This document shows, piece after piece, positions 5,028-7,027 of a stretch of 7,027 nucleotides of DNA (the stretch's first letter is position 1; the number at the start of each line of letters is the position of its first letter). The notes under the pieces are model-generated. The model had not been told where the DNA came from and made no database searches. It worked only from the letters and a program-made list of their open reading frames with translations. The translations under genes were made by a program, and so were the position numbers. This DNA comes from an uncultured Clostridia bacterium (GTDB lineage Bacteria > Bacillota > Clostridia > Oscillospirales > Acutalibacteraceae): contig CALYNN010000083.1 of assembly GCA_945221685.1 (NCBI GenBank), positions 1 through 7,027 on the forward strand, given 5' to 3'.

Positions 5028-7027
5028 TTAGTTGATTTTTTCAAGTCTTGCAAAGTTTGCCATCATTTTCTTTGTGCCGGCTTTATCAAAGGCTACCTCC
5101 ATAAGCACATCGTTGCCCATTGGCTGAAGAGTAAGCACTGTTCCTGTGCCAAAGCTTTTATGAACAACTGTATCGCCCACCTTATATTCAACGGCTGATT
5201 TGGCGGCGGTATTGCCCGACTGGCCGAAGGAATGAGCGTTGCTGCTGTTTCTGACCGCAGGCGACTGAACGCCTGTTGCTTTTTTAACCGTGTAGCTTCT
5301 TACCGAAACATCCTCCTTAACAACCTCGGGGATTTCTCTTATAAACCTTGAGGGCATATTGCGAGAGGTTTGACCGTAAAGCATTCTTTGTTGGGCATTA
5401 ACAAGGTAAAGCTTTTCCTTTGCTCTTGTAATTCCAACATAGGCAAGGCGGCGCTCCTCCTCAAGCTCCTCCTCGCTGAACATAGACTGACTGCCGGGGA
5501 AAATTCCCTCCTCCATTCCGGGAATAAACACAACAGGGAATTCAAGTCCCTTTGCAGAGTGGAGAGTCATAAGCACAACGGAATCCTCGTTTTCGTTATA
5601 TGAGTCAATATCGGTTATAAGCGCAACATCCTCAAGAAAGTCAGAGAGATTAGGCTCCTCGCTTTCCTCCTGATACTTTATAAACATTGAGGAAAGCTCT
5701 TTAATATTATTCACCCTATCCTCATAGCTTTCGGGGTCCTCGGCAAGATAGTCAAGGTACTTTGTTTTTTCAAGCACCTCCTGAAGCAAATCGCTTAAGG
5801 GCATATTATTTTCCAGACACTGCTGAAAGCCTTTTATTAAATCGGTAAATCCCATAAGCTTTGAGGCACTGCGGGAGGTTTTTTGAAATTCGTCTGCCCT
5901 TTCGCAAACCTCAAACGCCGAAATTCCCAAGCCGGCGGATATTTCGGTAACATTTGCAAACATGGTATCGCCTATTTGCCTTTTTGGAACATTGATTATT
6001 CTTTGCAGGCGGACGCTGTCGGCAGGGTTATTGATAACCGCCATATAGGAAATAATATCTTTAATTTCCTTTCTGTCAAAGAAGCGGTGACCGCCGATAA
6101 TTCTGTGAGCTATTCCGCTTTTTGTAAGCATAATTTCAAGATTTCGCGACTGAGCGTTCATACGGTAAAGGATTGCGTGGTCGCTTAATTTTCTGCCCTG
6201 ACGGACATTTTTAATAATCTCGTCGATTATGTAGGCAGATTCGTCGCTTTCGTTTAATGCGGTATTAACAATGATTTTATCACCTGCGCCCGAACGGGTG
6301 AACAATGTTTTACCCTTGCGCTTTTTATTGTTTGCAATAACGGCATTTGCACCGTCGAGAATATTTTGGGTAGAACGGTAATTTTCCTCTAAGCGAATAA
6401 CCTCGGCACCTTTGTAATGATGTTCAAAGGACAAAATATTTTCTATTGTTGCTCCTCTGAAGCGGTAAATGCTTTGGTCGTCGTCACCTACTACGCAGAT
6501 ATTTTTATACTCGTCGGCAAGGATTGAGGTTAAAACATATTGGGCGTGGTTTGTATCCTGATACTCATCTACCATTACATATTTAAACTGATTTTGATAG
6601 AGCTGACGCACATCTTCATTTTCTTTAAGCAGCTTAACGGTATTAAAAATAATATCGTCAAAATCCATAGCGTCCGACTTAAGCAGCTCGCTTTGATAAA
6701 GCTCATAGCACTGGGCTATTTTGCTTTTCCTAAAATCGTTTGCAGAGCAGGCCTTATACTCATTGCAGTCAATAAGGCTGTCCTTAGCTCTGCTTATTTC
6801 ATTTAAAATTGATTTATGGTTAATAAGCTTATCCTCTATACCGAGCTGCTTTTGGCACTGCTTCATAACTCTTCTTGAGTCGTCGGTATCGTAAATGGTA
6901 AAGTGGTTTGTATAGCCCAGCCTTTCGCCGAAGCGTCTTAAAATTCTTGAGCAACAGCTATGAAAGGTGTACGCCCATATACTGTTTGCATCCTCGCCTA
7001 CTGCCTTTATAAGCCTTTCTCTAAGCT
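5028..7027 (-). CDS. pcrA: UvrD/PcrA-type ATP-dependent 3'-5' DNA helicase, lacking its N-terminus
   Basis: This superfamily 1 helicase acts in repair, rolling-circle replication and clearing of RNA polymerase or recombinase from DNA. The reading frame stays open to the window edge and gives 665 visible residues. Only about 60-80 residues should be missing, including the Walker A motif (motif I). In visible numbering the motifs run in order: YTFHS (19-23, motif Ib), DEYQDTN (153-159, motif II), VVGDDDQSIYRFRGA (178-192, motif III), EENYRS (213-218, motif IV), LMTLHSAKGLEFPVVFI (about 485-501, motif V) and EERRLAYVGITRAKEKL (about 523-539, motif VI). After a Ser/Ala-rich linker the chain ends in a small Tudor-like domain (EYKVGDTVVHKSFGTGTV and onward), which in PcrA binds RNA polymerase. 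That domain separates PcrA/UvrD from Rep. The ATG at 6864-6866 is internal, because family sequence (RILRRFGERLGY, FTIYD) lies upstream of it. Confidence 0.96.
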   Translation of the reverse strand, partial: LRERLIKAVGEDANSIWAYTFHSCCSRILRRFGERLGYTNHFTIYDTDDSRRVMKQCQKQLGIEDKLINHKSILNEISRAKDSLIDCNEYKACSANDFRKSKIAQCYELYQSELLKSDAMDFDDIIFNTVKLLKENEDVRQLYQNQFKYVMVDEYQDTNHAQYVLTSILADEYKNICVVGDDDQSIYRFRGATIENILSFEHHYKGAEVIRLEENYRSTQNILDGANAVIANNKKRKGKTLFTRSGAGDKIIVNTALNESDESAYIIDEIIKNVRQGRKLSDHAILYRMNAQSRNLEIMLTKSGIAHRIIGGHRFFDRKEIKDIISYMAVINNPADSVRLQRIINVPKRQIGDTMFANVTEISAGLGISAFEVCERADEFQKTSRSASKLMGFTDLIKGFQQCLENNMPLSDLLQEVLEKTKYLDYLAEDPESYEDRVNNIKELSSMFIKYQEESEEPNLSDFLEDVALITDIDSYNENEDSVVLMTLHSAKGLEFPVVFIPGMEEGIFPGSQSMFSEEELEEERRLAYVGITRAKEKLYLVNAQQRMLYGQTSRNMPSRFIREIPEVVKEDVSVRSYTVKKATGVQSPAVRNSSNAHSFGQSGNTAAKSAVEYKVGDTVVHKSFGTGTVLTLQPMGNDVLMEVAFDKAGTKKMMANFARLEKIN

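Overview
The window looks like a chromosomal segment from a low-to-moderate-GC Gram-positive anaerobe of the class Clostridia. An Oscillospiraceae/Ruminococcaceae-like gut commensal is my best guess. The pointers are a single-chain pyruvate:ferredoxin oxidoreductase, strong AGGAGG-type ribosome binding sites, AT-rich spacers with clean sigma-A-like promoters, a lipoprotein with VTDENG repeats and a Lys/Thr linker, and a PcrA with its C-terminal beta-barrel domain. This placement is inference from protein character, not from a marker gene. The first 52 bases are not biological: they are an Illumina/Nextera i7 adapter ending in the Tn5 mosaic end. Genome sequence therefore begins at 53, and the window probably starts at a contig end. 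Genes are cut at both edges.

Layout. From 53 to 485 (minus) is the N-terminal 144 residues of pyruvate:ferredoxin oxidoreductase (nifJ/por), with its own promoter and a leader of about 100 nt. From 4183 down to 650 (minus) lies a probable three-gene unit: a LacX/GalM-type aldose 1-epimerase, glutamine-dependent NAD+ synthetase (nadE), and a small lipoprotein of unknown function, with gaps of 44 and 25 nt. A single acidic orphan gene (4315-4887, plus) diverges from the epimerase. The two promoters are arranged back to back, with their -35 boxes 2 bp apart. A strong intrinsic terminator follows the orphan gene. Beyond it, converging from the right, is a UvrD/PcrA helicase (5028 to beyond 7027, minus) that lacks its N-terminus because the window ends.

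Function. Most of the content is housekeeping: central fermentation (PFOR), NAD biosynthesis (NadE), sugar anomer handling (epimerase) and DNA repair/replication (PcrA). I see no shared pathway, no mobile element, no CRISPR array, no RNA gene and no defence cassette. The two genes without a recognisable function are the lipoprotein and the very acidic 190-residue protein. The latter is the only reasonable candidate for undescribed biology, and the evidence for any particular role is thin.
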